Below, piece by piece: positions 11,627 to 20,301 of a DNA stretch of 64,000 bases. How positions within the stretch are numbered: position 1 is the first letter of the stretch; each line of letters starts with the position of its first letter. The DNA is taken from contig NZ_CP033043.1 in NCBI RefSeq assembly GCF_003667825.1, positions 3,412,001 to 3,476,000 of the forward strand, written 5' to 3'. The notes under the pieces are model-generated. The model was given only the letters and a program-made list of their open reading frames with translations. It had not been told where the DNA came from and ran no database searches. Made by a program: the position numbers and the translations under genes. Origin of the DNA: Metabacillus litoralis. GTDB taxonomy: Bacteria > Bacillota > Bacilli > Bacillales > Bacillaceae.

Positions 11627-11901
11627 GGTGTGTCCTCCTTTGTTAACTAGAAAGAAAATCTTTCTATGTTCATTAATATATGTTTAAGTCCTTGCTAGCC
11701 TTAAGTTTCTTACACCAAATACTTGTTCATCTGGAAAGAAAGACTTCTTTTTCTATTCTAGCATTAGTATCCTGCTTTCCAAAACTATTTATTAGATAAT
11801 TAGAAAACTCTCCTACTGGTGAGCCTGCAAGGTGTAGTAGCTACTACGTCGAAGTTAATTAACGTATGAAAAAATGGTGCATTTCATCATGAAATGCACC
11901 A
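11627..11901. other. Intergenic region hprK - GGDEF gene
   Basis: Contains the hprK ribosome site, a small inverted repeat (AGAAAGA / TCTTTCT) just upstream of it, the palindrome GTAGTAGCTACTAC near 11834, and the terminator of the GGDEF gene at its left end. No gene seen. Confidence 0.5.
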
Positions 11902-11902
11902 T
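11875..11902 (-). terminator. Intrinsic terminator of the GGDEF gene
   Basis: Minus-strand arms GGTGCATTTCA and TGAAATGCACC around a short loop, followed by ATTTTTTC. Confidence 0.8.
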
Positions 11903-13209
11903 CATCTATTAACGAACGAATCACCCCAAAACGTAACATCGTTCTTTCCATTTTCTTTTACTTCATAAAGGGCATGATCAGCTCTTTTAATTAATTCTTC
12001 TGATGATAATTCTTCCTCATTATAGATTGAGATTCCAATAGATGCTGTAATATAGATTTGACGATGTTCAAAAACTATTGGTTGTTTTAGCTCAGCTTGA
12101 ATTTGAGAAGCAATGTTTCGAACAACTTCCTCATCACTTGGAATTGAAACAATAATAACAAATTCATCACCACTTAAGCGGCAAACAATATCTTTATTTC
12201 GAATGCTTTTTTGAATTCTTTTTGAGAATTCGATCAAAATGGCATCACCGCCAGCATGTCCAAACGTATCATTTACTTGCTTAAAAGAATCAATATCAAG
12301 GTACATTATAGCCATTTCCATTGAGTGGACCTTAGATTTTCTCATTTCGTCTTTTAATAATTCATTAAAATAATATCGGTTTGGCAGACCTGTTAAAGAA
12401 TCATGAAAAGCTATATTTCTTAATTCTTCTTCATACTTTTTACGTTCACTGATATCTCTTGACACAATAATCGTTCTCTTTTTATCCTCATCAACTACAT
12501 AAGAACCCCTTAATTCCATCCAAATCAAACAACCACTTGCGTGTTTATAACGAAGCTCTGTTTCTAGAACTGTATTTGTTTTTTCTAGCTGTTCACCCCA
12601 GTTCATAAAAGAAAGTATGTCATGTTCAGAAATGAATACCGAAATATGCTTGTCCAGACATTCTACTGAAGAGTACCCCAACAACGGTTCTGAGGAAGGT
12701 GAAACATATGTGATTGATTTTTGATCATCAAGAATCATAATTAAGTCTGATGTATGATTGGCAATAAATCTATATTTTTCTTCACTTTCCCTTAACTTTC
12801 TTTGGGCCTCAATCTGTTTTGTTACGTCCTTATACATTCCGACCGTGCATACTAGCTCCCCATTATGATTATGCACAGGACAGTAGGAGGATACAATATC
12901 AATCACTTTCCCTTCCTTTGTCACCCGTTGCGCTTCATGATATTTGATGATTTCACCTTTTTTCATTCTTTCTAAAAAGCCTTTTTGCTTCTGGAGTGTT
13001 GGCAGAATTGGAGGGTGTGGGTTACCGATTAATTCTTCAGTGCTGTAACCAAGAATTTCCTCAAATGCAGGATTTGCTTTTAATAGAGCCCCATCCGGAG
13101 CAATTAAAAAGATGGCATCATTCGTATTATTCCAAATGATTTCAAGTTCATCAATGGAGGTAATTTCTTTATGATCGGATACGATGTAACGTTTGTTTGA
13201 GTTCAACAC
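11902..13209 (-). CDS. PAS-PAS-GGDEF protein, predicted diguanylate cyclase
   Basis: Predicted soluble c-di-GMP synthase of 435 residues. PAS 1 is about 15-130 (NDAIFLIAPDGALLKANPAF), PAS 2 about 140-260 and GGDEF about 270-430. The signature reads RLSGDEFV: Ser replaces the first Gly, a change tolerated in active cyclases. An RNKD inhibitory-site motif lies exactly five residues before it, implying product inhibition. No membrane segment is seen. It is monocistronic, ending in the hairpin at 11875-11902. Activity and signal are inferred. Confidence 0.9.
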   Translation of the reverse strand: MLNSNKRYIVSDHKEITSIDELEIIWNNTNDAIFLIAPDGALLKANPAFEEILGYSTEELIGNPHPPILPTLQKQKGFLERMKKGEIIKYHEAQRVTKEGKVIDIVSSYCPVHNHNGELVCTVGMYKDVTKQIEAQRKLRESEEKYRFIANHTSDLIMILDDQKSITYVSPSSEPLLGYSSVECLDKHISVFISEHDILSFMNWGEQLEKTNTVLETELRYKHASGCLIWMELRGSYVVDEDKKRTIIVSRDISERKKYEEELRNIAFHDSLTGLPNRYYFNELLKDEMRKSKVHSMEMAIMYLDIDSFKQVNDTFGHAGGDAILIEFSKRIQKSIRNKDIVCRLSGDEFVIIVSIPSDEEVVRNIASQIQAELKQPIVFEHRQIYITASIGISIYNEEELSSEELIKRADHALYEVKENGKNDVTFWGDSFVNR

Positions 13210-13396
13210 AATTCCCCCGTAATTTATGTAAAAAATAGAACGTTAGTTTTTATAGCTCTAATTATAATAAAAAATATCTATAATAGGAAAGTTATAACAT
13301 GTTAAATTTTAACTTTTTTTCAAATGTCCGCTACTCTAACCTATCAGAAAGTCTATATACACAGTGAAAGAATAAATAAAAATTGGAGGTTTTAGC

Positions 13397-13954
13397 ATGA
13401 GGATCATGATTGATGCTGGACATGGCTACAGCACCCCTGGTAAACAAACCGTTGATGGTATGAAGGAATATGAATTTAATCGAGCCGTTGCCATTGAAAT
13501 GAAAAAAATATTTACAAGCTACCAAGGTGTCACAATTTACTTTTCACACTCAGACGAAAAAGATGTCCCTATCATCGAAAGAACAACAATGGCAAATCAA
13601 GCAAAGGTTGATTTATTTGTCTCTATCCATGCAAATGCACATGGCAATGGAAAGGAATGGACTTCTGCAGAAGGAATTGAAACATTTGTATATACCTCTA
13701 GACCAAAAACTGCCCTTGGTTTGGCATCAAATGTACAAGCAGCATTAATTCACCGTACCGGTCGAAAAAATCGAGGAGTGAAATCAGCAAGCTTTTATGT
13801 TTTAAAAGCAACAAAAATGACAGCCATTCTTTGCGAATGTGGGTTTATGACAAACAAAACAGAGGCAAAGCTATTGCGGACTGCTGATTATCAAAAATCA
13901 TGCGCCAAAGCAATTGTTGAGGGAATTGAATCATATTATAAGCTTAGAAAGTAA
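13397..13954 (+). CDS. N-acetylmuramoyl-L-alanine amidase (Amidase_3 family)
   Basis: Zinc amidase that cleaves the MurNAc-L-Ala bond of peptidoglycan. Zinc ligands and catalytic residues are visible: DAGHGY (His near 9), KEYEFN (Glu), SIHANAHG (His) and LCECGFMTN (Glu). At 185 residues it is a bare catalytic domain, with no signal peptide, SPOR, LysM or SH3 wall-binding domain. It would therefore act after lysis, in the mother cell, or as a phage-type endolysin remnant. ATG 13397 follows TTGGAGG. A plus-strand gene facing the phosphoesterase. Confidence 0.9.
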   Translation: MRIMIDAGHGYSTPGKQTVDGMKEYEFNRAVAIEMKKIFTSYQGVTIYFSHSDEKDVPIIERTTMANQAKVDLFVSIHANAHGNGKEWTSAEGIETFVYTSRPKTALGLASNVQAALIHRTGRKNRGVKSASFYVLKATKMTAILCECGFMTNKTEAKLLRTADYQKSCAKAIVEGIESYYKLRK

Positions 13955-13961
13955 ATAAAAA

Positions 13962-13985
13962 AGTGATGAGATCAACCTCATCACT
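13962..13985. terminator. Bidirectional terminator between amidase and phosphoesterase
   Basis: Arms AGTGATGAG (13962-13970) and CTCATCACT (13977-13985), flanked by A-rich and T-rich runs on both sides. It includes the stop codon of the minus-strand gene. Confidence 0.85.
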
Positions 13986-15489
13986 CTTTTTGATATGCTA
14001 CCTTCTCACCTGTAAGATGTTTATAGATGTTCACTTCAAAATACGTAGTTGCAATCATCTTCTGCGTTCTCTTCACATTAATGTCCATTGTAAACTGTTC
14101 TTTATCTGGATACTTTTCAGGATCATAATAGTGATACTGATTCAAATAAGGGGAATAGGTTTGAACATCAATTGAGTTTGTTTCTTCATCAATATGAAGC
14201 AAGCGTAAAAACCCATTTCCTCCTTCTCCACCTTTTTGATAATCCGCAAGAATTTGATATACCTTCCGATCAACATCTCCATCTTGATTATCATCAAGCT
14301 CATCAACCTTTAGCTGACTGCTATGGTAATGACCGCATAGAACAGCAACAACATTTTTATTTGGAACAACCACTTTTTCAAATAATTCATTTCCTTCACG
14401 ACTTCGTTTTCCGTTCTTTTTTAAATACTCATGAAACGAGAGAATCGCTGTTCGATCAGAGTGTCGCTGAAGAACCTTATTCATCCATTTCATTTCTTCT
14501 TCCCCAATATCCCAGCCCATATAAACAAAGATATAATCTTTTCCATTTGCAGAAATCAAGTCATAATGACCCAGATTATCATCATAAGAGCCGCCATAAT
14601 AGGATTTATGCTTAAACCGATGTTCACCAAAGTACTGCTTATATTTTTTGAAATCGTCTCCTTCGTCATGATTGCCCGGGAGAACTCCATAAGGAATCTT
14701 CGCAACATCTAATGTATTCATATAAGCACTTGCTCGTTGCCATTGCTTTTCATCATGAGCTTTATTGACAATGTCTCCGGTATGAAACACATAACGGATA
14801 TTCATCACATCTTTGTTTTGAGCAATCCATTCTGTGATGCTTTTAAAAATGGCGGGATAATCCTGTGCATAATATTGAGTATCTGTCATCCAAACAAACG
14901 AATAATCATAGCTTTTTCCATGTTTCGGAAGCTGATCCTGAACAATCACACTGATTCTACGGTCTTGCACGTATTCATCTGCTTTTATCGTTCCATTTAA
15001 CGCAAATTCTTCATCACTAGCTATCGTACCATCAAGCTCCGTCCACTTTTCATTTGCAACATTCCAGGCATACATGGTAACTTGCCTTCCCGGAAGTGAC
15101 TTTCCCTCCCAATGAAGTGTTACCTTATCCGCTGGTTTTATATTTCGGTCTACCTTTACGTCAAAGCGGTGATAAGGAAATTTTGTGATAGAGTCTGTTC
15201 GATTCACATCACTGTTTTTCTCTATTAGCGAAAGATACTTTTTATAGGAAAACTCTTTTTCACCCTTGGGAGCAAAAACTTTAGGTGGTTCCGTTGATGT
15301 TGCATTTTCACTGACCACTAAAGAATCTTGACTAATTGAATTGTACTGATGAGCATGATAGTAATTTTGTACCACACTCACTTCCCTGCTAAGTGAAGGC
15401 TGGTACTGATGATCAGAAGGAAATGCTGCAGGTAAAAGAAAGGTCATACAAAGAATTGAGATAAGCTTTTTTAATCGTTGTTTGAACAT
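13981..15489 (-). CDS. Secreted calcineurin-like metallophosphoesterase
   Basis: About 502 residues. It begins with a positively charged, hydrophobic signal segment (FKQRLKKLISILCMTFLLPAAF), followed by a region of about 170 residues with beta-sandwich character and then a metallophosphoesterase domain. Metal-ligand motifs: WMTDTQYY, FHTGDIVNKA, LPGNHDEG, FHEY and LCGHYHSS. It is probably exported; the substrate is unknown. A GTG lies 9 nt upstream in frame, but ATG 15489 is better spaced from GGGTGA. A small C-terminal domain follows (residues about 430-500). Confidence 0.85.
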   Translation of the reverse strand: MFKQRLKKLISILCMTFLLPAAFPSDHQYQPSLSREVSVVQNYYHAHQYNSISQDSLVVSENATSTEPPKVFAPKGEKEFSYKKYLSLIEKNSDVNRTDSITKFPYHRFDVKVDRNIKPADKVTLHWEGKSLPGRQVTMYAWNVANEKWTELDGTIASDEEFALNGTIKADEYVQDRRISVIVQDQLPKHGKSYDYSFVWMTDTQYYAQDYPAIFKSITEWIAQNKDVMNIRYVFHTGDIVNKAHDEKQWQRASAYMNTLDVAKIPYGVLPGNHDEGDDFKKYKQYFGEHRFKHKSYYGGSYDDNLGHYDLISANGKDYIFVYMGWDIGEEEMKWMNKVLQRHSDRTAILSFHEYLKKNGKRSREGNELFEKVVVPNKNVVAVLCGHYHSSQLKVDELDDNQDGDVDRKVYQILADYQKGGEGGNGFLRLLHIDEETNSIDVQTYSPYLNQYHYYDPEKYPDKEQFTMDINVKRTQKMIATTYFEVNIYKHLTGEKVAYQKE

Positions 15490-15836
15490 GCTACTCACCC
15501 AGTACTAGTATGTGCAGGATGAGGTAGTTTTACCAAAGGTTGATGAAAGAAGTATTTTTAGGAATTGTCTGTTCAATTCACCTGATAAATCTAACTTCCA
15601 TAGACTTAGTTGCTATGTAACAGGTTTTGTGTAGGTTGATTTCCGCTCTAGGTTGCTCGCTCCAATCAACCTTAATAAGTTTATTGTTCATAAATATTAT
15701 TTCGAAAGTTTTCTAACTGAATCTGATAAAATTGGTTTTGATATTTTCTTATATGTTCACCCATTCAATGCCTTGAAAAAACTATGAAAACAACTAAAAA
15801 AGAGCAAGACTACTCTCACTCTTTTTAAACAAACGT
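15490..15836. other. Intergenic region with a dispersed-repeat remnant
   Basis: No gene seen. Bases about 15635-15674 read GTTGATTTCCGCTC ... GCTCCAATCAACC, inverted ends matching a short dispersed element common in Bacillus-group genomes (recalled, not searched). Its interior is largely deleted here. The yvlD terminator lies at the left end. Confidence 0.5.
15798..15828 (-). terminator. Terminator of the yvl operon
   Basis: Minus strand AAAGAG ... CTCTTT with a small imperfect inner stem, followed by TTTT. Located just after the yvlD stop. Confidence 0.6.
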
Positions 15837-16199
15837 TTATTTATCCTTCTTCATCGGCTCAATAATTCCCTTTTGAATCAACAAATGAAGAATGGAAATA
15901 AAAACAGAGGCTAGTAAAGCTGTACCAAAGCCATCGATAACAAAGGAATCTCCCATTAACCCTTGAGCGATCATAAGAGTTACTGCATTAATAACAAATA
16001 AAAACAACCCAAGCGTTAATACCGTAACAGGTAATGTTAATAAAATTAAAAATGGTTTTACTAACACGTTAAGAATAGACAAAAGTAAGCTTGCTCCCAA
16101 AGCTGCTGCAACACCACTTAATTGAAACGAATCAAAAAATCCTGCAACAACAATTAATATGAGCGCATTTACTAGAATACTTATAAGCCATCTTATCAT
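15837..16199 (-). CDS. yvlD: YvlD, phage-holin-family (PF04020-type) membrane protein
   Basis: A 120-residue membrane protein with four hydrophobic helices. The family motif SLLLSILNVLVKPFLILLTLPV and the following VLTLGLFLFVINA are clear. The basic tail MKKDK is cytoplasmic. Function is unknown; the yvl operon belongs to the SigW envelope-stress regulon of B. subtilis. It starts 1 nt after yvlC. Confidence 0.88.
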   Translation of the reverse strand: MIRWLISILVNALILIVVAGFFDSFQLSGVAAALGASLLLSILNVLVKPFLILLTLPVTVLTLGLFLFVINAVTLMIAQGLMGDSFVIDGFGTALLASVFISILHLLIQKGIIEPMKKDK

Positions 16200-16200
16200 C

Positions 16201-16395
16201 CTAATAATCCGTTTCTTCTGGTATTAAAAAGATCGAGACTATATAAATCAGTGCCAATGGAAAAAATCCAGTAAAGATTAATAAAACAACGAACAATATT
16301 CGTAATAGTGATGCATCAATACCTATATAGTTTGATAAGCCTCCAAGTACACCTGATAACTTCCGATCATGACGTGATCGAAACAATCTTTTCAT
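16201..16395 (-). CDS. yvlC: PspC-domain protein YvlC
   Basis: A 64-residue protein with a complete PspC domain: KLSGVLGGLSNYIGIDASLLR, then one long hydrophobic segment and ending FLIPEE. PspC proteins take part in membrane-stress responses. Second-last gene of the yvl operon; ATG 16395 lies 16 nt after yvlB. Confidence 0.9.
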   Translation of the reverse strand: MKRLFRSRHDRKLSGVLGGLSNYIGIDASLLRILFVVLLIFTGFFPLALIYIVSIFLIPEETDY

Positions 16396-16411
16396 TTTCC
16401 ATCATCCTTAT

Positions 16412-17491
16412 TTATTTAATTGTAATAGATCCTGTTTTTGAATCTGCAAAAACAGTTAATTTCGCTTCGTGTGCTGTTCGAAATTTCAATTCTTTTTGAA
16501 TGGTTTCATTCTTTTCAAAGGAAACTTCGACATTCTTTACTTTTGTGGAAAGAGCCCCTAAATTCGACTTTAATTCCCCGATCATACTGGTGTCCTCAGG
16601 TACATGAATATCAATGTTACCTGTTGTTGTTTTAGCATAAAGTGTTTCACAATTCTCATCATGTAAAGTGAGCTGCACATTACCATTGAAACTTTGCGCA
16701 TCCACTTTTTCAGCTGAACCATTAAACTGAATCAAGCCACTAATTGTTTCTGCTTCTATTTTACCAAAGCTCGAGTTTGCTACTTTAATTTGTCCATTCG
16801 CAGTCTCAAATTCACCTGTTGTCGCTTTTATATCTGAGAAGGAAAGAACACCATTTGCGGTTTTCGCCTTGATTGTCCCTACTAGTAAACCTTCCCCTCT
16901 TATTGGTCCATTAAACAACTTGATCTTTACTCTTTCATAAGATTGCTGCGGCACTCTTATATACACATTGATTTTCATCATTTTTTTCTCTGTAAAGAAA
17001 ATAAAACGATTTCCTTCCATTTGGCAGTCAACACCTGTTAAAAAGGTTTCTCTTGCCTGTTCATTGTTTTCAACTCGATAAACTTTCACATCACATTCGA
17101 CTCGAATATCTTCTTCATTCCATGGTTCAATTATGACACTTCCGTTTGGCAAGTGAATATCAATATCCTGAAAATCAGAGTCTTGAAACTGAAAAATATG
17201 TTTAAGATCAATAGACTTGCCAAAGTTTAAATCGAGGTCCATATCCTTTACTTTTTTCACAGCAGAATCTACCCAATCCATCAGCTTATTTCCTAATGAT
17301 TGCTGTTTTGATTCATTTGCGTCATGTTGATCTTGCTTATGATCACCTATGACCTCAGTTGAAAGAGCTGTTATTTTCTGTTCCTTCACTTTTTCTTCAT
17401 TTTCCAATGATTCTATTAATGAAAGAGCCTCAGCTGCAGATAGTTTCCCTTCTTCTACCAACTTTAAAATTCTTATTTTTTGATCCTTCAT
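16412..17491 (-). CDS. yvlB: YvlB, DUF4097 beta-helical protein
   Basis: About 359 residues. The N-terminal 35 residues form the SHOCT-like helix pair (KIRILKLVEEGKLSAAEAL). A DUF4097 domain with repetitive beta-strands covers about 150-355 (TANGVLSFSDIKATTG, ISGLIQFNGSAEKVDAQ). The start is placed at ATG 17491 because GAGGAGG directly abuts the alternative ATG 6 nt upstream. In B. subtilis it is part of a YvlB/YvlC/YvlD membrane-stress module; biochemical role unknown. Confidence 0.88.
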   Translation of the reverse strand: MKDQKIRILKLVEEGKLSAAEALSLIESLENEEKVKEQKITALSTEVIGDHKQDQHDANESKQQSLGNKLMDWVDSAVKKVKDMDLDLNFGKSIDLKHIFQFQDSDFQDIDIHLPNGSVIIEPWNEEDIRVECDVKVYRVENNEQARETFLTGVDCQMEGNRFIFFTEKKMMKINVYIRVPQQSYERVKIKLFNGPIRGEGLLVGTIKAKTANGVLSFSDIKATTGEFETANGQIKVANSSFGKIEAETISGLIQFNGSAEKVDAQSFNGNVQLTLHDENCETLYAKTTTGNIDIHVPEDTSMIGELKSNLGALSTKVKNVEVSFEKNETIQKELKFRTAHEAKLTVFADSKTGSITIK

Positions 17492-17521
17492 GAACATTCC
17501 TCCTCAGAAATTTTTTGTTTT

Positions 17522-17845
17522 TTAATCCCTAATTAAAAGCTGTATTCCTTTTACAATGTTCCAAATCCCAACAATCAAATTAATCAAACCAACAAAAAGA
17601 AATCCAAAAATGAAGGTCAAAAATATTCCCTCCTGAGAAGAGTCAGCTCCTGCTGAAAAGAAGAGCACCATGACCACAACGATCACTGACAAAAACGGTA
17701 TGATATGTGACACGAGTGCTTTTTTCGCATGACTCTTAACTTCCAACTGATCAACAATAAAGTAAATTGCAATCGGTAACAAAAACGGCGCAAAGAACAC
17801 GCTAAAGTAATTCAAAGCTGCTAAAAATCTATTTGTTTTATCCAT
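17522..17845 (-). CDS. yvlA: YvlA-like small membrane protein
   Basis: A 107-residue protein with three predicted membrane helices (about 12-30, 45-62, 70-95). The arrangement resembles DUF4870-type proteins; the name rests mostly on position ahead of yvlB. It is the first gene after the SigW promoter, with AAGGGAGTG upstream of ATG 17845. Confidence 0.7.
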   Translation of the reverse strand: MDKTNRFLAALNYFSVFFAPFLLPIAIYFIVDQLEVKSHAKKALVSHIIPFLSVIVVVMVLFFSAGADSSQEGIFLTFIFGFLFVGLINLIVGIWNIVKGIQLLIRD

Positions 17846-17872
17846 TTGTTCTTTTCACTCCCTTATCATTAA

Positions 17873-17898
17873 TACGTATGAAAAGATAAGAGGTTTCA
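17873..17898 (-). promoter_or_regulatory. SigW-type promoter of yvlABCD
   Basis: Minus strand TGAAAC (17893-17898), 16-nt spacer, CGTA (17873-17876). This is a perfect match to the ECF SigW consensus, 28 nt upstream of yvlA. It predicts induction by cell-envelope stress. Confidence 0.88.
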
Positions 17899-17997
17899 GG
17901 CTTTGATATGTATTTTTTCTATTTCCCTCAATTTTTTATGATCTACATAAAGTTTGAAGAGCACTACCCTTTAACTTTTTATATGTATTCGTCTTAC

Positions 17998-18191
17998 TTG
18001 AAGACCATGCAAAATTGGTATATGATGGATATAAAAACATATACTAAAAGACGATTGGTGAACGTACACCAACCGCCTTTCATTGTTTCAGTTACTCCGC
18101 AGTGCAAGTTGCGGTGGCTGAGGCTTGTAGAACATAATACGATTAGCTCACTTCCTTCATCGCCAAATGTCAGGGTGGGCTAGTCGTTTTT
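17998..18191 (+). ncRNA. Predicted antitoxin RNA of a type I toxin-antitoxin locus
   Basis: Plus-strand promoter: -35 TTGAAG (17998-18003), 17-nt spacer, -10 TATGAT (18021-18026). Terminator: arms ACGATTAGCTCAC (18139-18151) and GTGGGCTAGTCGT (18175-18187), 13 pairs including two G-U, followed by TTTTTATTT. The predicted RNA is about 160 nt, from near 18033 to 18191. It is antisense to the toxin stop codon and 3' UTR, the layout of TxpA/RatA and BsrG/SR4. Confidence 0.7.
18048..18075 (-). terminator. Terminator of the toxin mRNA
   Basis: Minus-strand arms GGTTGGTG and CACCAATC around TACGTT, followed by GTCTTTT. It would end a toxin mRNA of about 290 nt that begins near 18341. Confidence 0.65.
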
Positions 18192-18281
18192 ATTTCCGCT
18201 GTTTCCTGTTGCGGCTATAATCGAAACGACCAGAGCGGCAAATGCAATCATCGTATCCAACTCTTCACGCGTGATGTACAA
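18180..18281 (-). CDS. Small hydrophobic type I toxin (holin-like toxin family)
   Basis: 33 codons from TTG 18281: short charged N-terminus (YITREELDTM), one membrane helix (IAFAALVVSIIAATG), polar tail NSGNKND. GGGGGTGAT lies upstream at proper spacing. The pattern matches the putative holin-like toxins of Bacillus, membrane peptides repressed by an antisense RNA. The promoter and the antisense RNA listed here complete the locus. Chromosomal copies are often prophage-derived, but no prophage genes are adjacent. Confidence 0.8.
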   Translation of the reverse strand: MYITREELDTMIAFAALVVSIIAATGNSGNKND

Positions 18282-18347
18282 GGCATCACCCCCGATCTGC
18301 CCCGGGAGTAACCACCGCAGCCCAACCCCTGCATAGTAACTTGTTAT

Positions 18348-18356
18348 ATTATACCA
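18348..18356 (-). promoter_or_regulatory. Extended -10 promoter of the toxin mRNA
   Basis: Minus strand TGGTATAAT: an extended TGN plus perfect TATAAT, about 70 nt upstream of the toxin start. No good -35 is seen. The 5' UTR holds TGCGGTGG and GTTACTCC, each complementary to segments in the toxin 3' UTR. This is the long-range pairing that keeps type I toxin mRNAs untranslated. Confidence 0.65.
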
Positions 18357-18404
18357 TTTTTAGAAGCTGCTTTTTATCTCACTATTTTCCTATCTACTGC
18401 TAAA

Positions 18405-20093
18405 TTATAATTTAAATTTATTGACAACTACCTTTAATTCCTCAGCCATTTGCGCAAGAGCTTGAGCTGATGCATCAATTTCTTCCATCGAAGCCAATTG
18501 TTCTTCAGCTGAAGCTGCTACCTCTTCAGAGCTTGCCGCATTAGCTTGGGAGAGTTGAGATATTTCCATAGCTGAATTGGTAATTTCATCAATGCTAGCC
18601 GATATTTGTTGAACAGTTGCTGTTACCTGTTCAATTTGTGGTGTCATATTTCTTGTACTAGAAAGGATTTGCGTGAACTTATCAGATGTTTGTTCTGATA
18701 CTTTTACCCCTTCCTCAACATTCGTGACAACTTCATTCATGATGTTCACTGATTCATCAGTATCTTTTTGGACTAAGGCAATTAACTCTGCAATACTTTT
18801 TGTAGACACTTGTGATTGCTCAGCTAATTTTCTTACCTCATCTGCAACAACAGCAAAACCTTTACCATGCTCACCAGCTCTAGCTGCTTCAATCGCTGCA
18901 TTTAAGGCTAATAAATTTGTTTGTTCAGCAATACCGCTGATCACATCTAATATCGAGCCAATTTCTTTTGATCGTTTTGATAATGAGGTCACTTTTTCGT
19001 TTGAACGACTAATAGACTCAGAGATAAACTTCATTTGTGCCAAATTATTTTCAACAAACGTTCCACCTTCCTCGGCTTCTTTTGTTGTTTGTCGTGATAG
19101 TTCAGACACATTTGCTGAGCTTTCAGAAATATGTTGAATTCCTTGTAAAACCTCTTGTAATGAAGTTGTGTTGCTTTCTAATTTTGTTGTGGTTTCTTCA
19201 GCCCCACTTGAAATCTCCTGAATTGCAGATGAAACAGTTTCTGATGCTCTACTTGATTGTTCCGCACTTGCATTCAATTGCTCTGCTGATGCCGCTACTT
19301 GATCAGAGCTTGTATAAATCGAACTAATCATTTCTTTTAAGTTATCTGTCATTTGTTCAAAAGACTCATTTAGATAATAGATTTCATCTCTACTCTTAAT
19401 CTTTAATTTTTCGACGTTTAAATCTCCAGCTGCTACTTGCTTTGCCATGTTTCCTAATTTTACAACAGGTCGTGATATGAAGATGGAAATAACAACACCA
19501 CATGCAATAGCAAATAATAGGGCAAAAACACTTAAAATCACTACTTTCACTCTTGCGTTATCTGATGATTCATGTGTTTCCTTATATCGAACATCTAATA
19601 TTTCTTTTAACCAATTATGCATTGAAAGGGTATCTTCTGTTAGACGAGTGCTTATAGGAACAATTTGCGCTAGTCCCTTATCAATAGCTTTCTCTTTATC
19701 AACCAAACTTTCATCCAGAATTTGATTTGCCTTTTCTCTAAACTCAATATTCGAGTTCTCAATTGAATTTAAACGATCAACCGTTTCCTGCAAAGTGGAT
19801 AATTCTTTCCCTTTTAAAATTGCCGCATTAATACGATCATTTGCTTCATTCATTTTGTCTCGATAGCTATTATCACCATATAGCAAAAATGCACGATAAT
19901 ATCCAGATTGTTGCGCTGAATCGGTTTGAATCGATTGAGTAATTGCACGTATCTCAGTAACAGTTTCAACAATATAATTGTATGATTCATTTGACTGCTT
20001 CATATTGGAATATGACACATATGAAGCGATCCCAAAGATCAATGAGACGATTAGGAAGCTTCCTATTAATTTCCGTTTGATTGTTAATTTCAT
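18405..20093 (-). CDS. Methyl-accepting chemotaxis protein
   Basis: Transmembrane chemoreceptor, 562 residues from ATG 20093, which has AAAGGAG upstream; the frame is open further upstream without a site. TM1 about 10-30, four-helix-bundle ligand domain 30-185, TM2 about 188-210, HAMP 210-265, and a signalling domain with hairpin tip [19 protein letters not shown]. The ligand is unknown. No C-terminal CheR-docking pentapeptide is seen. I found no SigD promoter. Upstream lies a direct repeat (20187-20265). Confidence 0.93.
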   Translation of the reverse strand: MKLTIKRKLIGSFLIVSLIFGIASYVSYSNMKQSNESYNYIVETVTEIRAITQSIQTDSAQQSGYYRAFLLYGDNSYRDKMNEANDRINAAILKGKELSTLQETVDRLNSIENSNIEFREKANQILDESLVDKEKAIDKGLAQIVPISTRLTEDTLSMHNWLKEILDVRYKETHESSDNARVKVVILSVFALLFAIACGVVISIFISRPVVKLGNMAKQVAAGDLNVEKLKIKSRDEIYYLNESFEQMTDNLKEMISSIYTSSDQVAASAEQLNASAEQSSRASETVSSAIQEISSGAEETTTKLESNTTSLQEVLQGIQHISESSANVSELSRQTTKEAEEGGTFVENNLAQMKFISESISRSNEKVTSLSKRSKEIGSILDVISGIAEQTNLLALNAAIEAARAGEHGKGFAVVADEVRKLAEQSQVSTKSIAELIALVQKDTDESVNIMNEVVTNVEEGVKVSEQTSDKFTQILSSTRNMTPQIEQVTATVQQISASIDEITNSAMEISQLSQANAASSEEVAASAEEQLASMEEIDASAQALAQMAEELKVVVNKFKL

Positions 20094-20186
20094 GATGTAA
20101 ATATCTCCTTTTGTCTGATTTAGTAAAAAACAAAAAAACACCTTTAATCCAAGCATGTACATCTTGGAATTAAACGCGTTATTAGC

Positions 20187-20265
20187 AAGTGGCAGGATCG
20201 CTACCCTTATACCAATATCTCTTCCTTATACAAAACTAAATATTATAAAGTAACAGGGTCGCTAT
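20187..20265 (-). repeat. Two direct copies of a 17-nt motif upstream of the chemoreceptor
   Basis: Minus-strand motif TAGCGAYCCTGYYACTT occurs at about 20249-20265 and 20187-20203, 62 nt apart, between the EAL gene and the chemoreceptor. Each is followed by an AT-rich stretch. Purpose unknown. Confidence 0.6.
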
Positions 20266-20301
20266 TCTTTCCTAATATTTACTTCATTCTTAAGTTTTTG
20301 A

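Noticed and set aside
14172..15000. Plus-strand frames opposite the phosphoesterase
   Set aside because: They overlap a gene with clear metallophosphoesterase motifs and lack initiation signals.
15825..15838. AAACAAACGTTTA palindrome-like motif, also near 6573, as a shared operator
   Set aside because: The two sites are in unrelated contexts (downstream of yvlD, upstream of the his promoter), and AT-rich matches of this length are expected by chance.
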